A stretch of DNA of 18,294 bases from Desulfatirhabdium butyrativorans (GCA_022736535.1 DZCT01000040.1:1-18294); one strand, 5' to 3'. Counted from the first letter of the stretch, positions 1 through 7,459 are shown. Numbers and translations: made by a program. The notes: generated by a model from the sequence alone, not told the origin.

Positions 1-1
1 G

Positions 2-3000
2 CCGTTCCTGCATTTTTTTGACGGATTCCGCACCTCGCATGAAATTCAGAAAATCGAAATGATTGACTATGCGGATATGGCAAAATTGGTCAACCGGAAG
101 GCGGTCGCCAGTTTCCGGGCAAGAAGCGCAAACCCGGAACGTCCCGAACTTCGGGGAACCGCTCAGAATCCGGACATTTACTTTCAGGGCGCGGAAACCC
201 GCAATCCCTATTATCTGAAAACGCCCGGCATTGTCGAGGAATACATGAAAAAAGTCGGCAAACTGACCGGGCGTTCCTACAAGCTGTTTGACTATGTGGG
301 CGCAGCCGATGCCGAGCGTGTCGTTATCTCCATGGGCTCTTCGTGCGAGACAATTGAAGAAGTGGTCAATCATCTCGTCAAAAAAGGCGAAAAAGTCGGT
401 CTGATCAAAGTCCGGCTCTATCGTCCTTTCTCTGCCCAGCATCTGCTTGCGGCAATTCCTGCATCAGCCAAGGTTCTTTCAGTGCTGGACCGCACCAAAG
501 AACCGGGCGCGCTGGGCGATCCGATGTATCTCGATGTCTGCACCTCGCTGATGGAAAACAGCAGAGTCATGAAAGTCCTCGGCGGACGCTACGGTCTGGG
601 GTCTAAGGAATTTAACCCGGCCATGGCAAAAGCCGTGTTTGACAACATGAAGTCATCAAGCCCGAAAAATCACTTCACTGTAGGCATTACCGACGATGTG
701 ACAAATACCTCCCTTGACGTGCAGGCAGGTTTTGATGTCGCGCCTCCGGGAACCGTGCAGTGCAAGTTCTGGGGTTTAGGCGCGGACGGAACGGTCGGCG
801 CGAACAAGACCGCCATCAAAATCATCGGCGACAACACCGATATGTACGCCCAGGCGTATTTTGCTTATGACTCCAAGAAATCCGGCGGCGTCACAATGTC
901 TCACCTCCGTTTCGGCAAAACGCCCATTCAGTCAACCTACCAGATTGATTCGGCAGACTACATCGCGTGCCACACCGCGGCTTATGTCTATATCTACGAC
1001 ATTCTGGAAGGCATCAAAGAAGGCAGTACATTTGTGATGAACTCGCCCTGGACCACAGAAGAAATGTCGGAAAAACTTCCGGCAGCCATGCGCCGCACCA
1101 TTGCTCAGAAAAAGCTGAAGTTCTACAACATTGATGCGGTCAAAATTGCAAGCGAAATCGGACTCGGCGGCAGAATCAACATGATTATGCAGACCGCGTT
1201 TTTCAAACTCGCCAATGTGATTCCGGTGGATGAAGCGGTTGCCTATCTCAAAAAAGACATCAAAAAGATGTTCGGCAAAAAAGGCGACAAAGTGGTCAGC
1301 ATGAACAACGCTGCTGTGGATAAAACCATTGAAAATCTGTTGGAAATCAAATATCCCGCCGCGTGGGCAGACGCGAAAGACGCGCCTGCGACGGCAAAAA
1401 CCGAGCCGGATTTTGTGAAAAATGTCCTGCGTCCCATGGTGGCGCAGCAGGGAGACAAACTGCCGGTCAGCGCGTTCAGACCTGACGGTATTTTTCCGGT
1501 GGCAACGTCTCAGTATGAAAAACGCGGGGTGGCGATCACCGTGCCGGAATGGATCATGGATAACTGCATTCAGTGCAATCAGTGTGCGATGGTCTGTCCT
1601 CATGCGGCGATCCGTCCTTTCCTCCTGACAGATGCGGAAAAAGACAAAGCGCCCGCAGGCTTTGAGACAAAACCCGCAGCGGGCAAAGAACTCAAAGGCT
1701 GGCATTTCCGTATGCAGATCAGCCCCCTGGACTGCATGGGCTGCGGCAACTGTGCGGACATCTGCCCTGCCAAAAAACCCGCGCTGGAGATGAAAGCCCT
1801 TGACTCCCAGCGGGAGCAGGCTGTCAATTATGACTTTGCTGTGAATACGCTGCCGGTGCGAGACAACGTGCTGAAGCGGAACACGGTCAAAGGCAGTCAG
1901 TTCTCTCAGCCTTTGTTGGAGTTCTCCGGCGCGTGCGCGGGCTGCGGTGAAACGCCTTACGCGAAGCTGATTACGCAGTTGTTCGGCGAGCGCATGATTA
2001 TCGGAAATGCCACAGGCTGTTCTTCGATCTGGGGCGGCTCCGCGCCGGCAATTCCTTACTGCGTGAACAAAGACGGCTTCGGTCCCACCTGGGGCAGTTC
2101 GCTGTTTGAAGACCCGGCGGAATTTGTTTACGGCATGTTCCTCGGACATTTTCAGCAGCGCAGACGCCTTGCCGATCTGGTCAAAGAAGCCCTTGAGAAA
2201 GACATTCTCAAAGAAGTCAAAGTCGCGCTTCAGGGCTGGTTGGACAATATGAACGATCCGGAAGGGTCTAAGAAATACGGCGATCAGTTGAAAAAAATGC
2301 TTCTGTCGTATAAAGAAGATGAAGTCCTGAGCGAAGTCATGAGCCTGTCCAAGCTGTTCACCAAGAAGTCCTACTGGATTTTCCTCGGGGACGGCGCGGC
2401 TTACGACATTGCCTACGGCGGCATTGACCATATTCTCGCCTCCGGAGAAGACATCAACGTGATGGTTTATGACACGGAGGTTTACTCGAATACCGGCGGT
2501 CAGTCATCCAAAGCCACGCCCACCGGCTCTGTGGCGAAATTCGCCGCGTCCGGCAAAAAGACGGGCAAGAAAGACATGGGCGCAATGGCTATGACTTACG
2601 GCTATGTCTATGTAGCAAATGTGGGCATGGGCGCAAACAAGCAGCAGTTGATCAAAGCCTTTACCGAGGCGGAGGCATACAACGGTCCTTCGCTGATTAT
2701 GGCTTATGCGCCCTGCATCAATCACGGCATCAAGAAGGGCATGGGCAAGAGTCAGGAGGAGACAAATCTCGCGGTGGAATGCGGCTACTGGCCTCTGTAC
2801 CGCTACAATCCGGACCTGAAGAAAGAAGGCAAGAATCCTTTTGTGCTTGACTCCAAAGAGCCGAAATTCGAGACGCTTCAGCAGTTCCTCGCCGGAGAGG
2901 TGAGATATTCGTCTTTGGAAAAAGCTTTCCCCGAAGAGTCCCGGAAACTGCGGGCTGCCATTGAGGAGGAATACAGAGCGCGGTATCAGGCATTGAAAAA

Positions 3001-3130
3001 GCTGGCGCAAGCCGAGCCGCCTCAACCTGCCGCTGCGGGACCCGGGGTATGCACATCGGCTGCGGCTGCGGAACATGCGCGTCCGGGCAGTAAAGACGAA
3101 GCCTGCGATGACGGGCGGGCAGGGAAGTAG
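2..3130 (+). CDS. nifJ: Pyruvate:ferredoxin (flavodoxin) oxidoreductase, 5' end cut by window edge
   Basis: This enzyme oxidatively decarboxylates pyruvate with CoA to acetyl-CoA and CO2, passing electrons to ferredoxin in the cytoplasm. The frame is open from base 2, where the peptide reads PFLHFFDGFRTSHE, a conserved motif of domain I. The ATG at 59 is therefore internal, and roughly 190-200 N-terminal residues lie outside the window. Following in order are the domain with SVLDRTKEPG, the gamma-type domain (GLGADGTVGANKT), and two ferredoxin-type clusters CxxCxxCxxxCP at 1565-1600 and 1733-1768. The thiamine-diphosphate domain carries GDG at 2387 and YSNTGGQSS near 2483. Cysteines for the proximal cluster are visible at CAGC (1934 and 1943), TGC (2018) and PCINHG (2714). 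The C-terminal tail is Ala/Pro-rich with cysteines at 3050 and 3104. Its last 16 or so codons lie in a repeat found again at 5828. The symbol nifJ follows common usage for single-chain enzymes; por is also used. Confidence 0.97.
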   Translation, partial: PFLHFFDGFRTSHEIQKIEMIDYADMAKLVNRKAVASFRARSANPERPELRGTAQNPDIYFQGAETRNPYYLKTPGIVEEYMKKVGKLTGRSYKLFDYVGAADAERVVISMGSSCETIEEVVNHLVKKGEKVGLIKVRLYRPFSAQHLLAAIPASAKVLSVLDRTKEPGALGDPMYLDVCTSLMENSRVMKVLGGRYGLGSKEFNPAMAKAVFDNMKSSSPKNHFTVGITDDVTNTSLDVQAGFDVAPPGTVQCKFWGLGADGTVGANKTAIKIIGDNTDMYAQAYFAYDSKKSGGVTMSHLRFGKTPIQSTYQIDSADYIACHTAAYVYIYDILEGIKEGSTFVMNSPWTTEEMSEKLPAAMRRTIAQKKLKFYNIDAVKIASEIGLGGRINMIMQTAFFKLANVIPVDEAVAYLKKDIKKMFGKKGDKVVSMNNAAVDKTIENLLEIKYPAAWADAKDAPATAKTEPDFVKNVLRPMVAQQGDKLPVSAFRPDGIFPVATSQYEKRGVAITVPEWIMDNCIQCNQCAMVCPHAAIRPFLLTDAEKDKAPAGFETKPAAGKELKGWHFRMQISPLDCMGCGNCADICPAKKPALEMKALDSQREQAVNYDFAVNTLPVRDNVLKRNTVKGSQFSQPLLEFSGACAGCGETPYAKLITQLFGERMIIGNATGCSSIWGGSAPAIPYCVNKDGFGPTWGSSLFEDPAEFVYGMFLGHFQQRRRLADLVKEALEKDILKEVKVALQGWLDNMNDPEGSKKYGDQLKKMLLSYKEDEVLSEVMSLSKLFTKKSYWIFLGDGAAYDIAYGGIDHILASGEDINVMVYDTEVYSNTGGQSSKATPTGSVAKFAASGKKTGKKDMGAMAMTYGYVYVANVGMGANKQQLIKAFTEAEAYNGPSLIMAYAPCINHGIKKGMGKSQEETNLAVECGYWPLYRYNPDLKKEGKNPFVLDSKEPKFETLQQFLAGEVRYSSLEKAFPEESRKLRAAIEEEYRARYQALKKLAQAEPPQPAAAGPGVCTSAAAAEHARPGSKDEACDDGRAGK

Positions 3131-3285
3131 GGGTAAGCCCCCGTGCTTACCCTGTTTTTCTCAATCGCCAATCCTGACAACCGTACAGGTAAAACAGGGC
3201 AACCACAGGGGGTTGCCCCTACCAACGATGTCCTGACATTATAACAAAAAGCCGTCTGCTTCGGAGCGGGCGGCTTTTACGAAAT
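3081..3285 (+). repeat. Repeat cluster A: oxidoreductase tail, two short palindromes and terminator
   Basis: This block matches 5828-6087 in the same order. It starts with a segment of about 45 bp beginning GTCCGGGC (3081-3128). Next is a GGGTAAG...CTTACCC palindrome (3127-3152, overlapping the oxidoreductase stop codon), then a GGGCAACC...GGTTGCCC palindrome (3197-3222), then a shared ACATTATAACAAAAAGCCGTC terminator lead-in. Copy B differs by point changes and by extra material between the palindromes. Confidence 0.8.
3246..3278 (+). terminator. Rho-independent terminator after the oxidoreductase gene
   Basis: The stem AAAAAGCCG / CGGCTTTT encloses a GC-rich centre with TTCG near the tip. 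The run of A before and T after the stem means it could act in both directions, so it may also stop transcripts from the convergent FGE-like gene. Confidence 0.8.
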
Positions 3286-3484
3286 CAGAAAAACGGACTA
3301 ACAGAAAACCTCACTGACAGCGGGGGATTCGGCGAACGAGCTCCGAAAAAGGCCCGCCCCCGCCGTCTGGTGCAGTGCAAGTTTATACCCTAACATTATG
3401 AAATCTGGATACAGAACTCTATCTGATTAGTTGATTTAAAAAATTATATAGATTTCATACCTAAAACTATAACACCACCAATCA
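3286..3484. other. Intergenic stretch with two weak inverted repeats
   Basis: No gene is visible here. It contains GCGGGGG...CCCCCGC (3319-3362) with an inner TTCGG/CCGAA pair, and a perfect 10-bp inverted repeat TATGAAATCT / AGATTTCATA (3397-3406 and 3450-3459) 43 bp apart, just downstream of the reverse-strand FGE-like gene. No function can be assigned. Confidence 0.4.
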
Positions 3485-5323
3485 TCACTTCAAAGCCGGA
3501 TAGCACAGCCGGAAGCCAATTTTCTGATACTTATACTTTCCTGTACAGCCGGCAGGAAAATGATCTGTTTCTACAGGAAGAAAAGAATGAGCGGCTGTAA
3601 AGCGTTTGGTATTTATAGCAGCCGCTACACTTTTTCCTTGACTATCATTCAGCCATTCTGAAAACTGTTCACATAAAAGAAACCTTATCCCTGCCTCATG
3701 TTCTACCCATCTGAGATTGGAAGCATAGCGACAGACAAGATTTTGAAACGCTTCTTCTGGCATATAAGGCGGATTTCCATGTATCTCCAAACCATCGGGA
3801 TGGAAGAAACGAAGTCCCTTCTCAAACTTGTAAGGGATTCTTGAATCAAGGGATTTCTCTTGGCTCCGTTTCCACTCTGAAAAATACGATTCCCATTCGC
3901 TCCGCAAGGATTTCAATGTCGGATCGGAATCTATCAATGCCTTGTACTCGTTCACATTAAGCAGACTGACCGGCAGCTTTCGTTTTCACCGAATCCATGT
4001 AGCATAAGCATTAGCATCATACCAAGTAACAGCAACCGGCATATCAGAAGCGTCCTGATTCATAGAGGAAAGATTATCTCCCTGTCTGTACCTGAAATAA
4101 TCAGGATTGTCTTTCCTAAAGCTTCGGAATTCATCAATAGTTATCAAATCAGAGACATAGTATTTCATGCTATTGATTTCTGCCTCTTTGAACCCTCCAG
4201 ATTTTCCCGCAGAGAGAACATGGGGCTTATAATTCCCTATATGAATCTGATAACGCATGTAAACTTCATCTACCCCTGGATAACCACTAACTTTACCGTC
4301 TGAAGCATAAAAGTGCTTCTCAGCTTCATGTTCGTCCCGCTCTTTCCAGCCCGCATATTCATAATAATACCAACGCTGAAAGCGGTACGTCCCATTTTGC
4401 TTAGGTATATCAGCGTTTTTCAGGTAAGGCTCGAAAATATTGTGATCAAACGGCTTGTCTCGCAGGTTTAGGAAGGTAAAGTCATATTCCCCGTCAGTCC
4501 CTTTCAAGAAAATCAATTTTTCATTATAAGGAACGACTTCAACCCACCCTTCATCACCGCGTTTTATCTGATCGCGGAAAGCTTTAAAAAGCTGATCATA
4601 CTTTTCTTTCTCTTCATACATCTCAGATGAAGATGAATACTTTTCAGGTCGAAAATAGATTTTTGTCTGCCATCCCTCTCCAAGCATAGGTTTGACCAGA
4701 GCATCTCCGATAAGATGAAATGAAGGCATAATATAGTGCATAAAGCCTCCCAAAAAGACATCCATCAGGGTTCTGTCGGGCCAATGCCCCTGTCCTTTAA
4801 TTATCAAGTTAGGATTTTCAAGAGCAAGGGGGAGACACGCTTTCCAATTTTCAAAAGCGAATATCACCTTGGAATGGAAATAGCTAACAACATGATTCAA
4901 ATACCAGAAGCCATCTTCATACTTTGACCAGAAATCATAGTTATATCCGGTGAATATCTTTCGAGGCAGAGATTTACCAGATTTGAAAAGCCGATCAGAT
5001 AGGTCTCTTGGACTTATTTGAACACGGAGCGGCCACATCTGAATCTCCCAGGGCATACGCGGCGAGAGAAGATCACTTTGAATGACCATTCCATGCTTTT
5101 CAAGAAAAGGCTGCAACTTTTCTTTGTATTCGCACTTGTAACCGGCAAAGCCGCCCTCAAAGCCTAGCGCTTTGCATATACCATTCAGACAGGTATTATG
5201 CTTGATTTTTTCCCGATCTTGAATAAGATTTTGGGCGGATTGCTTTATCTGATCCGGCTGCACTCCATAAATCGGAACAATGTGAAAACACTTCAATGGC
5301 AGGTAAACTTTAGATTTGAACAT
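3485..5323 (-). pseudogene. FGE/SUMF1-like (formylglycine-generating enzyme fold) gene interrupted by one in-frame UGA
   Basis: One reading frame of 612 codons runs from ATG 5323 to 3485, broken only by a TGA at 3988-3986 (codon 446). Upstream codons end in PVAVTWYDANAYATWIR. Downstream codons resume in the same frame with KRKLPVSLL and run to KIGFRLCYPALK. Both flanks are typical of FGE-sulfatase (SUMF1/EgtB/PvdO) domains, here about codons 360-611. The first 350 or so residues are aromatic-rich and I do not recognise a family. No signal peptide is obvious. The start is well supported by AAGGAGG five bases upstream of the ATG. Other genes in the window end in TGA (argS, brnA), so the code is standard. 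The likeliest reading is a recent nonsense mutation (for example CGA or TGG to TGA), since nothing else has decayed. Read-through or a sequencing error is possible. The FGE fold does not by itself predict sulfatase activation: many bacterial members have other or unknown roles. Confidence 0.8.
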
Positions 5324-5327
5324 AAGT

Positions 5328-5367
5328 CCTCCTTACAAATTATAATGTCCCACTGAAAATTCAGGTG
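5328..5367 (-). promoter_or_regulatory. Strong ribosome binding site and possible -10 of the FGE-like gene
   Basis: On the reverse strand AAGGAGG lies 5 bases before the ATG at 5323. A perfect TATAAT (forward 5339-5344) sits 9 bases further upstream, which would give a very short leader. No convincing -35 is seen. A small inverted repeat CTGAA-AA-TTCAG (5353-5364) lies just upstream and could be an operator. The Shine-Dalgarno is solid and the promoter is tentative. Confidence 0.45.
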
Positions 5368-5570
5368 TGCCTTGGACAAAAATGGAAAGACTTATGGATC
5401 TGCTACTATCGGAATGTTTAAATCAGCAGTAGTTGAGGGCTTTTGTTTGACAAAGGCACAAATGTCAACCGCGAGCCGCCCTCGCTCTCAGGCATAACCA
5501 TAATTTTTATATATAAAAGAAACTGGTATATGTCAAGCAAATTTTAAAAAAAATTTCAAAAACACATCAT

Positions 5571-5840
5571 ATTGATCCCCAAAGACTTTATGATTTTTCC
5601 AAGCCGGTCGCGGCTGTGAATCAGCATCCCCAAGACCCGAATATCTGGGGACTCAGAAATCTCTCCGATGAAAAATGGGTGATCACGCTGGCGGACGGTA
5701 CGATCAAAGATGTGGAACCGGGGCAGAATGTTACGCTGGCAATGGGAACGGAAATCGCTTTCGGGAAAGTCAGGGGGGAAATCCGATTGCAGGGTTTGTT
5801 GCTGAACCGCTTTCGCGGAAGATGGGTGTCCGGGCGGTAA
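5571..5840 (+). pseudogene. Headless C-terminal gene fragment (FHA-like or accessory module)
   Basis: The frame is open from 5517 to the TAA at 5838, but it has no ATG and its first codons are A/T-rich noise. Good protein-like sequence starts near LYDFSKPVAAV and continues NIWGLRNLSDEKWVITLADG, then VEPGQNVTLAMGTEIAFG and GEIRLQ. This looks like a small beta-rich C-terminal module that I associate, from memory and without a search, with FGE-type and signalling proteins in related bacteria. The only usable start is GTG 5616, without a Shine-Dalgarno. The last codons (VSGR, stop) run into the repeat that also forms the end of the oxidoreductase gene. I read it as the 3' remnant of a larger gene. 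A translated 74-residue protein from GTG 5616 cannot be excluded. Confidence 0.55.
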
Positions 5841-6087
5841 AGACGACGCCTGCGACGACGGGCGCAGAGAAGTAATTGCAATTTGCCGTAGGGGTAAGCC
5901 CCCGTGCTTACCCTTCAACAATAGACTTCTTTCATAATGGTCGGGCGGCATGAAATGTTCCGAATTGCAGGGCGGGCATGAAATGCCCACCCTACAGAAA
6001 GGGCAACCACAGGGGGTTGCTCCTACGAATGTTGCCCTGATATTATAACAAAAAGCCGTCTGCTACGGGGCAGGCGGCTTTTTTATT
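5828..6087 (+). repeat. Repeat cluster B: second copy of oxidoreductase tail, palindromes and terminator
   Basis: This is colinear with 3081-3285. The GTCCGGGC segment lies at 5828-5874, GTAGGGGTAAG...CTTACCC at 5888-5913, GGGCAACC...GGTTGC at 6001-6024, then ATTATAACAAAAAGCCGTC. An extra palindrome, GGGCGGGCAT-GAA-ATGCCCACCC (5970-5992), occurs only in this copy. No gene is seen in 5841-6213. Confidence 0.8.
6050..6084 (+). terminator. Rho-independent terminator, copy of the one at 3246
   Basis: The stem AAAAAGCCGTCTGC / GCAGGCGGCTTTTT has about 14 pairs with one G-T, loop TACGGG, followed by T residues. It is longer than the copy at 3246. No intact gene lies immediately upstream, so it may be carried along with the repeat cluster. 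Confidence 0.75.
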
Positions 6088-6128
6088 TCATTCCTGACTG
6101 CCCTTCCAAGCCTGCAAAATAAAAATTG

Positions 6129-6158
6129 TTGACAAACATAAACAACGATATGTATAAA
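6129..6158 (+). promoter_or_regulatory. Sigma-70-type promoter upstream of the small gene and brnTA
   Basis: A perfect TTGACA (6129-6134), an 18-bp spacer and TATAAA (6153-6158), preceded by TG. It lies 55 bp before the ATG at 6214 and just after the terminator at 6050-6084, a sensible position for transcribing the small gene and possibly brnT-brnA. Confidence 0.65.
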
Positions 6159-6213
6159 TTAGAATAAATTGAGGGTGTGAATGTGGAAATGATGAAAAAC
6201 CGGAGTCTTGTGA

Positions 6214-6474
6214 ATGACAAAAAAATCGCTTAGATACCCATACAGCACGGGAGAAGAATTTGATAAAATGAAAAATATTACCGTTGAACTTTCTCAGCAG
6301 GAGCTGAATGAAATTTTGAAGGCTTATCATACGATCAGAATTTTTTGGGAAAAAATCATTTCGCCGAATGAATTATATCGTGATGAATTTTTAAAAGGTT
6401 TGGAAACAGCAAACACCGAAGTCAAAACAGGAGCTTTTGAGGAGGTCAGGACATTTGAGGACTTCATCTGTTAA
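6214..6474 (+). CDS. Small hypothetical protein (86 aa), possible antitoxin-like partner
   Basis: I do not recognise the family. The protein is short, acidic and mostly helical, with the core VELSQQELNEILKAYHTI, then NELYRDEFLKGLE and a C-terminus EVRTFEDFIC. GGAG lies 8 bases before ATG 6214, and a good promoter lies 55 bp upstream. A second candidate start, ATG 6268 (MKNITVELSQQ), would remove an N-terminus with less protein-like character and follows GAGAAG at a longer spacing. It precedes brnT by about 110 bp on the same strand. Its size and position suggest an accessory or antitoxin-like role, but this is inference only. Confidence 0.6.
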   Translation: MTKKSLRYPYSTGEEFDKMKNITVELSQQELNEILKAYHTIRIFWEKIISPNELYRDEFLKGLETANTEVKTGAFEEVRTFEDFIC

Positions 6475-6522
6475 ACGCTCTTTGCAACGTACCAAGCGTT
6501 TCGGACGCGACATGATGAATTG

Positions 6523-6577
6523 ATTACTCGGATTTATCGCCGATTAATCTTGACAATCTTTAAACTCTGTGAATAAT
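6523..6577 (+). promoter_or_regulatory. Candidate brnTA promoter with adjacent operator-like inverted repeat
   Basis: The inverted repeat ATTACTCGG-8 bp-CCGATTAAT (6523-6531 and 6540-6548, 8 of 9 pairs) abuts a perfect TTGACA (6550-6555). A 16-bp spacer leads to AATAAT (6572-6577). BrnA-family antitoxins are DNA-binding autorepressors, so a palindrome at this place is a natural operator candidate. Initiation about 7 bases after the -10 would fall at the ATG at 6584. Confidence 0.45.
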
Positions 6578-6583
6578 TTGCTG

Positions 6584-6853
6584 ATGCAATACACTTGGAA
6601 TGAAGTCAAACAGCAGATTAATCTCAATAAGCATGGATTGGATTTTGCGGAAGCTGAAAAAGTCTTTGCAGCTCAGACCTTTACTTTTGAAGATAACCGT
6701 AAGGACTACGGTGAACAGCGCTGGGTGACAATCGGATTGCTGGGTGATAAGGTTGTCGTAATCGTGCATACAGAAACCGAAAAAGAAATCCGCATTATTT
6801 CTATGCGTAAGGCAAATAAAAATGAACAACTCCTATTCTTCAGAAATCTCTGA
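6584..6853 (+). CDS. brnT: BrnT family toxin (DUF497)
   Basis: BrnT is a RelE-fold ribonuclease toxin that inhibits translation and is neutralised by BrnA. The 89-residue product has the family layout: an N-terminal YTWNEVKQQINLNKHGLDF, then FEDNRKDYGEQRWVTIGLL, VVVIVHTE and the terminal RIISMRKANKNE. I chose ATG 6584 (MQYTWNEV) because family members usually begin just before the aromatic-Trp segment. GTG 6569 would add five residues, and neither start has a Shine-Dalgarno. The gene overlaps brnA by 32 bases in the usual toxin-first order. Nothing key looks missing, so the toxin may be active. Confidence 0.88.
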   Translation: MQYTWNEVKQQINLNKHGLDFAEAEKVFAAQTFTFEDNRKDYGEQRWVTIGLLGDKVVVIVHTETEKEIRIISMRKANKNEQLLFFRNL

Positions 6854-7106
6854 TGATTATGATGAATATCCTGAAGTGACTCAGGATGATCTTGATCGTG
6901 CGGTCTTCCGTTCAGGACTCAGACCGGCAACATCAGATAAGCAGAAAATTACTCTCCTGCTGGATGCCGCTCTGATAGAATATTTCAAAGCCGAAGCCGG
7001 AGAGGCAGATTATCAGAAATTAATCAACGATACCCTGCGATGGGCAATAGAACACAAAAATTTGGGTAGCAGTACAGAAAGCGGTGATTCGGAATCTGAG
7101 ATATGA
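6822..7106 (+). CDS. brnA: BrnA family antitoxin
   Basis: BrnA binds BrnT and represses the operon through a ribbon-helix-helix-like C-terminal domain. The 94-residue product has an acidic N-terminus, then KITLLLDAALIEYFKAEAG and YQKLINDTLRWAIEH, matching the family pattern of a strand followed by two helices. It starts inside the 3' end of brnT (overlap 6822-6853), with AAGG about 9 bases upstream, consistent with translational coupling. The tail after residue 85 is a Ser/Glu-rich extension. A poorly conserved acidic stretch also precedes the DNA-binding part. It ends in TGA. Confidence 0.85.
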   Translation: MNNSYSSEISDDYDEYPEVTQDDLDRAVFRSGLRPATSDKQKITLLLDAALIEYFKAEAGEADYQKLINDTLRWAIEHKNLGSSTESGDSESEI

Positions 7107-7187
7107 TATTTTTTAAAAGATTATCAGGTTGTTACTGTACCGTATCATTGCCTTATGCACCACGACCAAAAACAAAAAGAGAAACCG

Positions 7188-7301
7188 ATGAACAACACCG
7201 TGCGTCAGAAATTGCAATATATTATAACACAATACGGCCGTTCCGTATGCGATGAGCCGAAACGCTGCGAGGGACTGCTACGGGATTTATGCCCGGAATA
7301 G
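7188..7301 (+). pseudogene. 37-codon N-terminal gene fragment (RxCEGLLRDLC module)
   Basis: From ATG 7188 the peptide reads MNNTVRQKLQYIITQYGRSV and then CDEPKRCEGLLRDLCPE before a TAG at 7299. The segment with CEGLLRDLC resembles the start of an N-terminal helical module that I recall in multidomain proteins of filamentous bacteria and Desulfobacterota, where it continues into further helices. Here it ends abruptly, five bases before a large palindromic element (7306-7459). I read it as the 5' remnant of a longer gene cut by rearrangement. A genuine 37-residue peptide is possible but lacks a good Shine-Dalgarno. Confidence 0.5.
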
Positions 7302-7305
7302 CGGT

Positions 7306-7459
7306 CTTGTAGTGGTGTAGAAGAGGTGATTGCAGGGTGTCATTCTGAGCGGAGCGAAGAATCTCATTTTTTATAATACGCTGTTATAATAAGAGATTAT
7401 TCGCTCCGCTCAGAATGACATGGACATGGTTCATCACCTCTTCCACACCACCACCAAGA
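7306..7459. repeat. Nested palindromic (MITE-like) element, about 154 bp
   Basis: Outer arms GTGGTGTAGAAGAGGTGA (7312-7329) and its reverse complement at 7434-7451 match at 17 of 18, with TCTTG/CAAGA beyond them. Inner arms of 28 bp (7338-7365 and 7393-7420), starting TGTCATTCTGAGCGGAGCG, match at 27 of 28. A/T-rich TATAATA motifs lie in the centre. A further rearranged half-copy follows at 7458-7509, and a related piece (CACCCTGAGCGGAGCGAAGA) lies at 10022-10041. Apart from the small fragment at 7188 there is no gene in 7107-7547. Confidence 0.8.

Noticed and set aside
59..61. ATG at 59 as the start of the oxidoreductase
   Set aside because: The frame continues upstream to base 2 with the conserved PFLHFFDGFRTSHE motif, so this Met is internal.
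932..2431. A 499-codon open frame on the reverse strand opposite the oxidoreductase gene
   Set aside because: It is antisense to a gene with clear, ordered domain motifs. Its translation is rich in His, Arg and Phe with no family pattern, as expected for a shadow frame.
3945..3995. Selenocysteine insertion at the UGA of the FGE-like gene
   Set aside because: Only a 4-bp stem with a large mismatched loop follows the UGA, and FGE-family members are not known to need selenocysteine at this place. Kept only as an alternative in the findings.
3485..5323. FGE-like gene as target of a diversity-generating retroelement
   Set aside because: No reverse transcriptase, template repeat or Avd-like gene is visible in the window, and the C-terminus shows no variable-region pattern.
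5447..5468. TTGACA...TGTCAA as a divergent promoter or operator
   Set aside because: The symmetry is real, but no -10 at the right spacing and no intact gene on the forward strand supports a function.
5556..5990. A 144-codon reverse-strand open frame
   Set aside because: Much of it reads through palindromes and the terminator copy, giving repeat-type peptides such as SLPPGHPSSAK. No family pattern.
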